Shown: positions 25,891 through 34,086 of the stretch, one piece after another
Layout: each line of letters begins with the position of its first letter
Numbering within the stretch: position 1 is the stretch's first letter
Source: Myxococcus landrumus
Lineage (GTDB): Bacteria > Myxococcota > Myxococcia > Myxococcales > Myxococcaceae
DNA length: 64,000 nt
Assembly (NCBI RefSeq): GCF_017301635.1
Contig: NZ_CP071091.1
Location: 4,042,001 to 4,106,000 of the forward strand
Direction: 5' to 3'
Notes under the pieces: generated by a model
Told to the model about the DNA's origin: nothing
Database searches by the model: none
The model's input: the letters and a program-made list of their open reading frames with translations, nothing else
Made by a program: the position numbers and the translations under genes

Positions 25891-26111
25891 GCCACGGCGT
25901 ATACCGCACCGCCCACACGCATCTCACACTCCGGCATGACGGCCGCGTCAGTCCGCACCCGCGACTGCCAAATTTTCGCCCTCCAGGGCGGGGCTCACCA
26001 GACCCCCGAGTCGCATGAGACCGAGAGCCTTCTCATTGCTCTCTGCTTCTCACGGACTTTGGACTCTTGAACGAAACGTCGAGATTGCAGGGCTGGATGA
26101 ACGAAAAAACT

Positions 26112-26145
26112 CGACAGAACGAGGAATCGATTCCGAGTCCTGTCG
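26112..26145. promoter_or_regulatory. 34-bp imperfect palindrome, candidate upstream activator site
   Basis: The sequence from CGACAG (26112) to CTGTCG (26145), centred on GGAATCGATTCC, matches its own reverse complement at 28 of 34 positions. It is centred about 128 bp before the transcription start predicted from the sigma-54-like promoter, the usual distance for an enhancer-binding protein site. On the minus strand it is followed by six T, so a terminator role is an alternative. Confidence 0.5.
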
Positions 26146-26230
26146 TTTGGCGTGAAGGCGTGCACGCAGAACCCCGCCTCATGACAGGGAAAACCCGTAG
26201 TGCACGTTACCTGTCGGATTGGCGTCCCAC

Positions 26231-26246
26231 TGGCACCTCGTCTGCA
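26231..26246 (+). promoter_or_regulatory. candidate sigma-54 promoter (-24/-12)
   Basis: TGGCAC-CTCGT-CTGCA matches the sigma-54 consensus TGGCAC-N5-TTGCW at all positions but one, with correct GG-to-GC spacing. It lies 56 nt before the ATG at 26302, whose GGGAGGAA ribosome binding site is strong. Confidence 0.55.
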
Positions 26247-26301
26247 TATGTCAGACCCCAGGTGTACTCACCGCGATGAGACGGCGTGGTGGGAGGAACA
26301 C

Positions 26302-26544
26302 ATGGCCAAGAGGACGACACGCAAGAGCGTCACGGTTCGACGGCAGGGTCGCCGGGTGATGCCCGCGCTCCGCCGGACGGCTCAGCGGGCCCGTGTGGCC
26401 GCGGAGCGGGCCCAGCTCACCGTGGGGGAAATCATCGCCGCGGCCTTCGACACGGCCGGCGGGGAGCTGGGCGAGGCGCTGGAGTTGATGACCTCGCCCC
26501 AGATGACCCGCGCGCTAGGGCGCCGAATCGTCGTGGTGGGCTGA
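26302..26544 (+). CDS. small basic protein of unknown function
   Basis: An 80-residue protein with a very basic first half (MAKRTTRKSVTVRRQGRRV, several Arg/Lys clusters) and a helical second half (TVGEIIAAAFDTAGGELGEA) ending in hydrophobic VVVG. The ribosome binding site GGGAGGAA sits at ideal distance. The basic end could bind nucleic acid; no family is recognised. It is preceded by a sigma-54-like promoter and a large palindrome, suggesting tightly regulated expression, possibly developmental. A companion gene is not obvious, and the next gene is convergent. Confidence 0.6.
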   Translation: MAKRTTRKSVTVRRQGRRVMPALRRTAQRARVAAERAQLTVGEIIAAAFDTAGGELGEALELMTSPQMTRALGRRIVVVG

Positions 26545-26629
26545 GCTTCACGCCGCACCTGACCAAGGTCCACGGGCCGCGCCCTCCTGAAGGCCACGCG
26601 GCTCGAGGTCATCCCGGAGGGCGTCGTCT

Positions 26630-26884
26630 CTACTCTCCGGCCATGAGCAGGCCCGTGGTGTAGCGCTGCTGGGTGGGCTCACCCGCGAGCGCACGAGCGA
26701 AGTCCTCGGCGTTGTTGGGGTGCACCAGGAACGTGCCCGCCCGCGTCTCCAGGCGCACAGGCTCCGAGTCCGGGTGCGGGTCAGCGGCCACGCTGCCACC
26801 ACTCCCCGAATCCACCGGCGTCACCGGCACGGTGGCACAGCCAACGAACAGCAGGGCTCCCATCCACATCGACTGACGCTTCAT
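26630..26884 (-). CDS. small lipoprotein
   Basis: An 84-residue protein whose signal peptide MKRQSMWMGALLFVGC ends in a lipobox. The short mature part is Pro/Ser/Gly-rich at first, then has a compact segment (RLETRAGTFLVHPNNAEDFARALAGE). ATG 26884 is chosen because the signal peptide starts there. No family is recognised; membrane anchoring is the only confident inference. Confidence 0.6.
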   Translation of the reverse strand: MKRQSMWMGALLFVGCATVPVTPVDSGSGGSVAADPHPDSEPVRLETRAGTFLVHPNNAEDFARALAGEPTQQRYTTGLLMAGE

Positions 26885-27035
26885 CCTCGGCCTCCGGGCA
26901 GGGGCCCGAAGCCGGGCCAAGGGCCCTCCCTATTCCCGGAGCCCCTGGAGCCGCAAGGCCCACCGCGTCGCGCGCGGAGGACGGAAGGCCCGCGCCCCGG
27001 ACATGCCGTGGGGCGCGGACCTCCAAGACACACCG

Positions 27036-28514
27036 CTACCGGGGCTGCCAGCGCGGCCGGTGGTCGTCGCTGTCACCCGTCTGGAGGGTGAAGCCCGCCT
27101 TCGGATGGATGACGGGGGCATTCACCAGGGTGCCCGCGGCGGGGTCCACCTGCTGAATCTGGAGCTGCCCGCCCTTGATGAACGCGATGTAGCGGCCATC
27201 CGGCGAGAACGACGGGAGCGTGCCGTCATCCGCGATGCGCACCTCGTCACCCGACGCGGAGCCGTCCGCCGGGTTGATGCGCTTCAGGAAGATGACGTTG
27301 CCAGAGCGCGTCTGGCAGGGCGACGCCGCCGACCCGCACAGCACCGGCTTCCCGGACGTCGGCTTGAAGTAGTACGCGCGCACGTACGCGGCCCACGTCC
27401 CATCCGGCGCCCAGGCGGGGGCGGCGATGAACGACTTGACGTCGCCGCCCGTGGAGGCCTCCGTCGTCACGTCCGCGACGAGCTGCGGCTGCCCGCCCCC
27501 CGTCACGTCGATGTTGTACAGGCGGAACAGCGACGTGGGGAGGCTCTCGCCCTCGAACGTCTCCAGCTCGCCCGCGGGATTGGCCAGGTACAACAACTGC
27601 TCATTGGCCCGGTTGTAGTGCGGCTGCTCGGAGCTCTTGTCCGCGTTGGCCACGGGGCTCGGCGAGCCGCCCGGCTTCACCGTCAACAACCCCTCCTCCG
27701 TCGCGTTGTACGCAATCGTCGAGCCGTCGCGAGACCAGTCCGGGAACGCGCCCGTCGTGGTGACCTGCGACACGCTCGTGCCCGGCGCCACCGTGGAGAT
27801 GCCCGAACGCTGGCTGGCGTTCTGCCTCACATACGCGATGGCCGCACCCGGCTCCCACTCCATGGAACGGAAGCTCTCCGTGTTCCCGGAGCCACCATCC
27901 GCGACCACCACCGACTGCCCCGCGACGAGCGGGACGTCTCGCACGGTGAGCTCGCCCGCCACCTTCTTGCCCGACGAGTCGACGGCCCCCTGCACGAACG
28001 AGACGTGCGTGCCGCCCGGAGACCAGCGCGGGTAGCGACTGTCCGCGGTCCCCTCCGTCAGCGCCGTGATTCCCGGCGTGTCGAAACGCATCACCAGCGC
28101 CTTCGACGTGCCGCCGTCATCGCGCCCCGTCACCGCGACCCACATCGGCTGGCACGTCAAGGGAGCCCCCTCGCAGCGCAGCGACGAGAGGCAGTCCGCG
28201 GACGTCGTGCACGTTTCGCCCTTCCCACCCGTGCCCTGTCCACCACCGTCCGGAGGCCCCGCATCCGGCGCTCCGGCGTCGGGCTCGCCCGCGTCCGGAA
28301 CCCCCGCGTCCGCGTCACCCGCGTCCGGCTCGAGCGGAAGCCCGACGATGGGGCGCTGCTCACATTTGTCGTCCGAGTTGCAGAACCACTCCTGACCGTC
28401 CCCCGGGTCCCCCTTGTCATTGATGCAGTCGAACTGGTCGACACATTCGTCACGGCACCCCGTCGAGAGCATCAACAACGCGCACCCCAACACGCCAACA
28501 ACTCGCTTCTTCAT
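27036..28514 (-). CDS. beta-propeller (TolB/PD40-like) lipoprotein
   Basis: A 492-residue lipoprotein. The signal peptide MKKRVVGVLGCALLMLSTGC is followed by a Cys-rich N-terminal segment (ECVDQFDC, TCTTSADCLSS), a Pro-Asp-Ala-Gly repeat linker (residues 65-90) and about six PD40/WD40-like blades, recognisable by YPRWSPGGTHVSFV, FPDWSRDGSTIAYN, APAWAPDGTWAAYV and LPSFSPDGRYIAFI. Such TolB-type propellers serve as envelope scaffolds or ligand-binding proteins. The DAG-repeat linker and Cys-rich module are typical of myxobacterial surface lipoproteins. Divergent from tatD by 119 bp. Confidence 0.85.
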   Translation of the reverse strand: MKKRVVGVLGCALLMLSTGCRDECVDQFDCINDKGDPGDGQEWFCNSDDKCEQRPIVGLPLEPDAGDADAGVPDAGEPDAGAPDAGPPDGGGQGTGGKGETCTTSADCLSSLRCEGAPLTCQPMWVAVTGRDDGGTSKALVMRFDTPGITALTEGTADSRYPRWSPGGTHVSFVQGAVDSSGKKVAGELTVRDVPLVAGQSVVVADGGSGNTESFRSMEWEPGAAIAYVRQNASQRSGISTVAPGTSVSQVTTTGAFPDWSRDGSTIAYNATEEGLLTVKPGGSPSPVANADKSSEQPHYNRANEQLLYLANPAGELETFEGESLPTSLFRLYNIDVTGGGQPQLVADVTTEASTGGDVKSFIAAPAWAPDGTWAAYVRAYYFKPTSGKPVLCGSAASPCQTRSGNVIFLKRINPADGSASGDEVRIADDGTLPSFSPDGRYIAFIKGGQLQIQQVDPAAGTLVNAPVIHPKAGFTLQTGDSDDHRPRWQPR

Positions 28515-28633
28515 AATGCCCCTCCCAAATGCATGTGGGGTATAGGCTCGCGATGGATGACTGGGATGGTTCCCCGGGGAGGGGTTCCTCATGCGTGTCC
28601 CTGATTGAACGGCGACCCTCCAGGGCGTGATGA

Positions 28634-29431
28634 ATGATCGACACCCATTGCCATCTCGATGCGACACGTTTCGACACTGACCGGAATCAGGTGCTGGAGC
28701 GCGCGTGGGCCGCGGGGCTTCAAGGCATCGTCATCCCCGGCGTGGGGCCTCATGACTGGGAGCCGCTGCTCGCGTTGACCCGGCAGGACGCTCGCCTGCA
28801 GGTGGGCCTGGGCATCCATCCGCAACTCCTGCCGGAGATGCCCGCGGAGCAGGACGACGCGGCGCTGGAGCTGCTCGACGCGCTGCTGTCGATGGGCGGC
28901 GCGGCGGCGGTGGGCGAGTGTGGACTGGACGGCCCCTCGCTTCTGGGTGCGCCCCTGGAGCGGCAACTGTCCGTGCTGCGACGCCATCTCGCCCTCGCGC
29001 GCAAGCACCAGCTCCCCGTGCTGATGCATTGTCACCGGCTCCATCCCGCGCTCATCGACCTGCTCAAGCAGGAGCAGATGCCCGAGGCGGGCGTACTCAT
29101 GCACAGCTACAGCGGCGGCGTGGAGCTGGCGCGCTTCTATCTCCAGAAGGGCTGTCACTTCTCCTTCGCGGGCCCCGTGACGTGGGCGGAGGCTCGCAAG
29201 CCCCTGGACGCGCTGCGCGCGATTCCGTTGGAGCGGCTGATGGCGGAGACGGATGCCCCGGACCAGGCCCCCACGCCCCACCGGGGTGGGCGCTCCGAGC
29301 CGGCCTACCTGCCCCACATCCTGGAGGGAATGGCGCGTGTGCGAGGAGAGCCCGCTGACGAGGTCGCCCAGCGGACGACCGAGAACGCCCGTCGCTTCTT
29401 CCGGGAAGGTTTCCCCCGCGCTTCGCGGTAG
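28634..29431 (+). CDS. TatD-family metal-dependent hydrolase
   Basis: A 265-residue TIM-barrel hydrolase of the TatD family, metal-dependent 3'-5' exonucleases (TatD, YcfH/YjjV). Motifs are the N-terminal metal pair IDTHCHLD, VGECGLDG (metal-bridging Glu), the His of VLMHCHR, HSYSGGVE and the Asp of AETDAPDQAP. Length and order match the family. DNA or RNA repair and degradation is the likely role, but no substrate is indicated here. The following tcdA gene starts 29 nt later in the same direction, suggesting one transcript. Confidence 0.92.
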   Translation: MIDTHCHLDATRFDTDRNQVLERAWAAGLQGIVIPGVGPHDWEPLLALTRQDARLQVGLGIHPQLLPEMPAEQDDAALELLDALLSMGGAAAVGECGLDGPSLLGAPLERQLSVLRRHLALARKHQLPVLMHCHRLHPALIDLLKQEQMPEAGVLMHSYSGGVELARFYLQKGCHFSFAGPVTWAEARKPLDALRAIPLERLMAETDAPDQAPTPHRGGRSEPAYLPHILEGMARVRGEPADEVAQRTTENARRFFREGFPRASR

Positions 29432-29459
29432 GCAAGCGGTCGCGTTATAGAGGACCCCC

Positions 29460-30353
29460 ATGAACCCGCAGCCCCCACCTCCCGCCCCTTCCGAGAACGA
29501 GACCTCGCCCGCCACGGCGGCCGTCAGCAGCGATGCCAACGGCTCGCTCGCCCGGCCCTTCAAGCTGTCCCGGCGCTTCGACCGCACGGGCCGACTGCTG
29601 GGCGACACGGCCATGGAGCGGCTGGCCAACGCGCGTGTGGTGGTGTTCGGCCAGGGCGGCGTGGGCAGCTATGCGACGGAGGGCCTGGTGCGCAGCGGCA
29701 TCGGCCACCTGACGCTGGTGGACCACGACGACGTCTGCGTCACCAACACCAACCGCCAGCTCCACGCGACGGTGAAGGGCGTGGGCAAGTCCAAGGCGGA
29801 GCTGATGGCGCAGCGCTGCCGGGAAATCAATCCGATGGCGCGCATCGAGGCCGTGCGCGAGTTCTACCGTGAGGAAGTCGCCGAGCAGATGCTGCAAGCC
29901 GGCCAGTACGACTTCGTGGTGGACGCCATCGACAACGTGAAGGCGAAGCTGCACCTCCTGCACCGCTGCGTGTCGCTGGGCATCCCCGTGGTCAGCTCCA
30001 TGGGCGCCGCCGCGCGGCTGGACCCCACGGCCATTCGCGTGGAGGACCTGTCCGAGACGCACATGGACCCGTTCGCCAAGGACATCCGCAAGCTGCTCAA
30101 GCGCAAGTACGGCGTGGAGACGGACCGGCACACGGGCATCACCGCCGTCTACTCCATCGAGGCGCGGCGGATGCCGGTGCCCCTCAACTACGACGACGCC
30201 ACTGACGGCTTCCTCTGCGTGTGCCCGCAGGACAACGACTTCCACACGTGTGACCACCGCACGCAAATCGACGGCAGCGTGTCCTTCGTCACCTCGTGCT
30301 TCGGGATGAACGCGGCCGGCGTCGTGATTCGCCGGCTGGCCTCCACGCGCTGA
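29460..30353 (+). CDS. tcdA: tRNA threonylcarbamoyladenosine dehydratase (TcdA/CsdL)
   Basis: A 297-residue ThiF/E1-like enzyme that uses ATP to cyclise t6A to ct6A at tRNA position 37. The adenylation site VVFGQGGVGSYATEGLVRSG, the NRQLHAT segment and VDAIDNVKAKL are characteristic. CVCPQDNDFHTCDHR carries cysteines of the TcdA C-terminal region. About 45 Pro/Ser-rich residues precede the conserved domain, a longer N-terminus than in E. coli TcdA. The C-terminal CFGMNAAGVVIRRL matches the family end. It follows tatD closely and is convergent with the nuclease gene at 30358. Confidence 0.9.
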   Translation: MNPQPPPPAPSENETSPATAAVSSDANGSLARPFKLSRRFDRTGRLLGDTAMERLANARVVVFGQGGVGSYATEGLVRSGIGHLTLVDHDDVCVTNTNRQLHATVKGVGKSKAELMAQRCREINPMARIEAVREFYREEVAEQMLQAGQYDFVVDAIDNVKAKLHLLHRCVSLGIPVVSSMGAAARLDPTAIRVEDLSETHMDPFAKDIRKLLKRKYGVETDRHTGITAVYSIEARRMPVPLNYDDATDGFLCVCPQDNDFHTCDHRTQIDGSVSFVTSCFGMNAAGVVIRRLASTR

Positions 30354-30357
30354 CAGC

Positions 30358-31329
30358 TCACGCCACGGACTGGGCCGGGGACTGCGCGGCGAGCGCGGCC
30401 TCGCGCCCACAGGGCCTGCGGAACACACAGCGCACGCAGGGCGTCAGCGACTCCGACGGGGGAAACGCGGACATGTCCAACGGCGTGTTCGTCGCGGGGT
30501 CCTTCAAGAGCGCACGCATCTTCGCGACGCTCGTGTCGAAGTGCTTGTGGAAGGACGCCATGGCGCTCATGTCCACCTGGACATCCTGCTCCTTGCCCTC
30601 GTTGAGATACACGAGCGACGCGCGCACCTTCTCCACCGGGAAGCGGTAGCGCTGCGACACGTAGAGGGCATAGCCGAGCACCTGCTCGTCGTAGCCCTCG
30701 CGCGACTTGCCCGTCTTCCAGTCCACCACCACGGGCGTGCCGTCCGCGTCCACGAAGGCGAAGTCGGGGATGGCGAACACCTTCAGCCCCTCCAGCGTGA
30801 AGTGGGCGAAGTCGAAGCCCGCGTCCACCTCCAGCCACTGCTCGGGCTTGAGGCTCCGCGCGAGGTCCGGCCAGCGCGACGTGAAGAACCACGCCAGCGC
30901 CGAGCGCACCGTCTCCCAGTTCTGCTTCCAGGCCTCGTCGGGAAGTACGTCGCCGTACTCGTGCTCGACGAGTCCGGTGAACTGCTTGCGGTACTTCTGC
31001 GTCCAGTACGCCTTGCCTCGCGAGTGGCGGAAGTCGTCCTGCATCAGCTTGCGCGCGCGGGCCTCCACCACGGCGGGGTCCACGACGCGGCCGGCTCTCC
31101 AGTCCAGGAGCACGTCCTTGATGCACTCATGCACGACGCTGCCGGCCCAACTGAAGCGGTTGGCCAGCTTCTTGAGTACGTACAGCTCCCGCACGTCTCG
31201 CGGCGCGTCCGCCACCCAGCCCCCCCACGAGCCGTAGTAGTAGAAGTAGTAGGAGCGCAGGCATTCGGAGAACTTCTCGTGGCGGCTCTTGGACCAGGAG
31301 AAGTCGTTGCTAAGGGTGGGGCGCCGCAT
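30358..31329 (-). CDS. orphan PD-(D/E)XK nuclease with AddB/Cas4-like iron-sulfur cysteines
   Basis: A 323-residue nuclease of the PDDEXK_1/RecB-like family. The early His of GSVVHECIKDV and the core FAIPDFAFVDADG then VVVDWKTGK supply the catalytic His, Asp and Lys. A lone Cys near residue 22 (SECLRSYYF) and three near the C-terminus (CVRCVFRRPC) match the iron staple that holds a 4Fe-4S cluster in AddB, Cas4 and related nucleases. No helicase or cas genes neighbour it, so it is a stand-alone single-strand or recombination nuclease. It is divergent from the SDR gene and convergent with tcdA (4-bp gap). Confidence 0.85.
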   Translation of the reverse strand: MRRPTLSNDFSWSKSRHEKFSECLRSYYFYYYGSWGGWVADAPRDVRELYVLKKLANRFSWAGSVVHECIKDVLLDWRAGRVVDPAVVEARARKLMQDDFRHSRGKAYWTQKYRKQFTGLVEHEYGDVLPDEAWKQNWETVRSALAWFFTSRWPDLARSLKPEQWLEVDAGFDFAHFTLEGLKVFAIPDFAFVDADGTPVVVDWKTGKSREGYDEQVLGYALYVSQRYRFPVEKVRASLVYLNEGKEQDVQVDMSAMASFHKHFDTSVAKMRALLKDPATNTPLDMSAFPPSESLTPCVRCVFRRPCGREAALAAQSPAQSVA

Positions 31330-31452
31330 GGAGGCGGCGCATCCTAGGCGTTCGCTCGTCCCGCCAGAAGGGGAACAGGCGGGGAATCGAGCCGTCGGCG
31401 TGGGTTGAATGACAGTCCGGGTGGGCAACCCTGCGAGTATGGTCCCGCCACC

Positions 31453-32262
31453 ATGAAGACCCGACCCTTCCAGGAGCGAGTGGTCCTCATCACCGGGGCT
31501 TCCAGCGGCATCGGGCTCGCGGCCGCCAGGGCCTACGCCCAGGCGGGGGCGCATGTCGTCCTCGCCGCGCGGCGGCTGGAGCGGCTCGAGGACGCGGCCC
31601 GTGAAGTGGAGTCACTGGGCGTCAGGGCACTGGCGGTGCGGTGCGACGTGACCCGCGGCGAGGATGTGGAGCACCTCATGCGCGAGGTGCGCGCGGCCTT
31701 TGGTGGGCTGGATGTGCTCGTGAACAACGCGGGCCTGGGACTGTATGGGCCGCTGGAGTCCATCAGCGAGGAGCAGCTCCGGCAGGTGTTCGAGCTCAAC
31801 GTGTTCGCGTTGTGGCGGGTGACTCGGGCCGCGTTGCCGCTCTTGCGCGGGCGACGAGGGGCGCAGGTGGTGAATGTCAGCTCCGTGCTGGGGCATCGCG
31901 GCCTGCCGCTGCTGGGTGGCTATTGCGCATCGAAGGCGGCGGTGAACGCCATGACGGAGTCGCTGCGCACGGAGCTCGCGCCCGAGGGCATCCGCGTGCT
32001 GCTCGTGTCCCCGGGACTCACCGAGAGCGAGTTCCGTGAGCACCGCATGAACGCGGAGGGCTGGGCACAGCAGGCGGTTCCGCTGAAGGCCATGTCGGCG
32101 GAGCAGGTCGCTCACGAGATGGTGCGCGCGAGCCTGCGTGGACGGCGAGACACCATCCTCACCCTCCCCGGCCGCATCATGGTACTGGCCAACCGGTTCG
32201 TCCCCGGCCTGTTCGACCGCATCGCCCACCGCATGGCCAATCCGGTGAAGAAGAACGCATGA
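31453..32262 (+). CDS. short-chain dehydrogenase/reductase
   Basis: A 269-residue NAD(P)-dependent classical SDR. It has the dinucleotide motif TGASSGIGLAAARAY, the NNAGLG segment, catalytic Ser in VVNVSSVLG and the catalytic YCASK near residue 160, then LLVSPGLTES after the active site. The substrate is not predictable. ATG 31453 is the family start. Its stop overlaps the mutY ATG (ATGA), so the two are co-translated. The C-terminal ARRHGMANPVKK-type tail is short and basic. Confidence 0.9.
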   Translation: MKTRPFQERVVLITGASSGIGLAAARAYAQAGAHVVLAARRLERLEDAAREVESLGVRALAVRCDVTRGEDVEHLMREVRAAFGGLDVLVNNAGLGLYGPLESISEEQLRQVFELNVFALWRVTRAALPLLRGRRGAQVVNVSSVLGHRGLPLLGGYCASKAAVNAMTESLRTELAPEGIRVLLVSPGLTESEFREHRMNAEGWAQQAVPLKAMSAEQVAHEMVRASLRGRRDTILTLPGRIMVLANRFVPGLFDRIAHRMANPVKKNA

Positions 32263-33668
32263 GCCCCCGCAGGCGCACCGCGCAACTCGAAGCCACGCTT
32301 CCGCTCGCCGTCAGCACGGCGCCCAAGCCCGAGCGTTCTTCCACCAGGTCCAAGAATGCGTCCACGCCTCTCGCCGCCGAGGCCGCGCGCACCGAGACCG
32401 CGAAGAATGTCGCGAAGGTGCCAGCGCGCCGGGGCCGCCCTCCTCGTGACGCCGCATCCGCACCAGTCGCAACCGTGATGCACGGTGCCTCCACGTCCAC
32501 TGAAGCCCCTGTGGCTCCGTCCGCGAAGTTGCCAGCACGCCGAGGTCGACCCTCTCGAAGCGCTGCCCCTGCTCAAGTCCTCGCGGTGACACCAACTGCC
32601 GCGCACCTCGCGTCCATCCGCACGCCATTGCTCGGTTGGTATGACCGCAACAAGCGCGACCTGCCGTGGCGCCGCACGAAGGACCCATATGCCATCTGGC
32701 TGAGCGAGGTCATGCTCCAGCAGACGCAGGTGTCCACTGTCATTCCCTATTGGGAGCGCTTCCTCGCGCGATTCCCCACGGTGCTCGCGCTGGCCTCCGC
32801 GCCTCTCGACGACGTGCTCGCTGGCTGGAAGGGCCTGGGCTACTACAGCCGCGCTCGCAACCTGCACCGCGCCGCACAGGAAATCGTGTCGCGCTTCGGC
32901 GGCAAGTTGCCCTCCTCCGCCGAGGACCTGCTCTCCCTTCCTGGCTTCGGCCGCTACACCTCCGGCGCCGTTGCCTCCATCGCGTTTGGCGAGGAAGCCC
33001 CCCTCGTCGATGGCAACGTCGCCCGCGTGTTCTCCCGCCTCTTCGAGGTGGAAGGTCCTCCCGGTGACCGCGAGCGCGAGGCCACGCTCTGGGAGCTCGC
33101 CACCCTGCTCGTGAAGGGCGAACGGCCCGGCGACTTCAACCAGTCCCTCATGGAGCACGGCGCCACCACGTGTCGCCCGGAGAACCCGCTGTGTCTCCTC
33201 TGCCCCGTGCGCGACGCCTGCGGCGCCTTCCGCGCGGGCCGAGTGGACGAACTGCCTCCCGCCAAGGTGCGCGCCACGCCCAAGAAGCTGACGCTGGCCC
33301 TCGCCGTGTGGTCGCACGCGGATACGCTCTTGTTCGCTCGACGCGCGGACTCGGGCCTCTTCGGTGGACTCTGGGAGCTCCCCGCCGCCGAAGTGGATGA
33401 AGACGCCACTCCAGAAGAAACCACCCTGCGCCTCACCGCCGCGCTCGGTGCGGGCGTGCGGCTGGAGTCCCAGCTCGGCACGGTGAAGCGCCAGCTCACC
33501 CACCGCGACCTCACCCTGCGCCTGTATCGCGTCTCGGGCCCGCAGCGCCCCTCTCGCTCCGAGTCCTTCCAGGAGCTTCGCTGGTGCACGCCCACCGAGG
33601 CCGCGGCACTCGGCATGAGCACCGCGATGCAGCGCGCGCTGGAAGCGGCGATGACCGCGCTCGCCTGA
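32259..33668 (+). CDS. mutY: A/G-specific adenine DNA glycosylase with N-terminal AT-hooks
   Basis: A 469-residue MutY, which removes adenine mispaired with 8-oxoguanine. From about residue 118 the core is canonical: LSEVMLQQTQV with the catalytic Glu, LLSLPGFGRYTSGAVAS (HhH), PLVDGNVARVF with the catalytic Asp, the 4Fe-4S loop CRPENPLCLLCPVRDAC (C-x6-C-x2-C-x5-C), and a C-terminal Nudix-like 8-oxoG domain with GLFGGLWELP. The first 115 residues are an extra Ser/Ala/Pro region with two AT-hook motifs, PARRGRPPR (55-63) and PARRGRPSR (92-100). The ATGA overlap with the SDR gene supports this long start. Confidence 0.95.
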   Translation: MSPRRRTAQLEATLPLAVSTAPKPERSSTRSKNASTPLAAEAARTETAKNVAKVPARRGRPPRDAASAPVATVMHGASTSTEAPVAPSAKLPARRGRPSRSAAPAQVLAVTPTAAHLASIRTPLLGWYDRNKRDLPWRRTKDPYAIWLSEVMLQQTQVSTVIPYWERFLARFPTVLALASAPLDDVLAGWKGLGYYSRARNLHRAAQEIVSRFGGKLPSSAEDLLSLPGFGRYTSGAVASIAFGEEAPLVDGNVARVFSRLFEVEGPPGDREREATLWELATLLVKGERPGDFNQSLMEHGATTCRPENPLCLLCPVRDACGAFRAGRVDELPPAKVRATPKKLTLALAVWSHADTLLFARRADSGLFGGLWELPAAEVDEDATPEETTLRLTAALGAGVRLESQLGTVKRQLTHRDLTLRLYRVSGPQRPSRSESFQELRWCTPTEAAALGMSTAMQRALEAAMTALA

Positions 33669-33836
33669 GTCCCGGAGCGTTTGTCACGTCACTTCGGAGT
33701 CACTCAGCGCACCTGTCCACCTCGCGACACGACGCAGGACATCGTGTTGCATCGACAACCCCCGCCACATCGGGTCGCTTTCGCGGGCACCACCCCGGTC
33801 CCAAGCTTCGCGCGCCTTTTCGTCGGAGGTCACTCG

Positions 33837-34049
33837 ATGGCACGAAGCAGCGGTCCCCACTCCCATCCGCGGACAGCGGCACAGGCCTCGGAACAAGCTC
33901 CCGAGCCCCGGGGTCCGAGGAATGTCATCACCCATGAGCAGATTTCGCGCCGGGCCTACGAAATCTTCCTCGCCCGCGGTGGCCTTCACGGCAACCACGA
34001 GCAGGACTGGGCCCAGGCCGAGCGAGAGCTGAAGCTCGGCCGTCAGTAG
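33837..34049 (+). CDS. DUF2934 small protein
   Basis: A 70-residue protein. After a Ser/Pro-rich start, residues 38-66 form a DUF2934 domain (ISRRAYEIFLARGGLHGNHE, then DWAQAERELKLG), a helical module of unknown function seen in many proteobacteria. GGAGG 7 nt before the ATG supports the start. The last base of its stop begins a perfect 10-bp hairpin toward the convergent MetE-like gene. It is 168 bp after mutY, so it probably has its own promoter. Confidence 0.78.
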   Translation: MARSSGPHSHPRTAAQASEQAPEPRGPRNVITHEQISRRAYEIFLARGGLHGNHEQDWAQAERELKLGRQ

Positions 34050-34086
34050 CCGCCTCCGAGCGCGACGCGCTCAGTGCGGAGGCGGC
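34049..34086. terminator. branched hairpin at convergent junction
   Basis: GCCGCCTCCG (34049-34058) pairs perfectly with CGGAGGCGGC (34077-34086). The loop contains a second stem, GAGCGC/GCGCTC. It spans the stops of the DUF2934 and MetE-like genes; no U-tract follows, so termination is presumed. Confidence 0.4.

Larger units (their letters stand above)
25891..26301. other. intergenic regulatory region
   Basis: No coding sequence is supported here. The region lies upstream of both the zinc-ribbon gene (minus) and the small gene at 26302 (plus). It holds the 34-bp palindrome and sigma-54-like promoter listed separately. Confidence 0.6.

Noticed and set aside
23932..26070. 712-codon plus-strand open frame across DHH and zinc-ribbon genes
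   Set aside because: Both minus-strand genes have clear family motifs; the plus frame has Arg/His-rich shadow composition and no domain.
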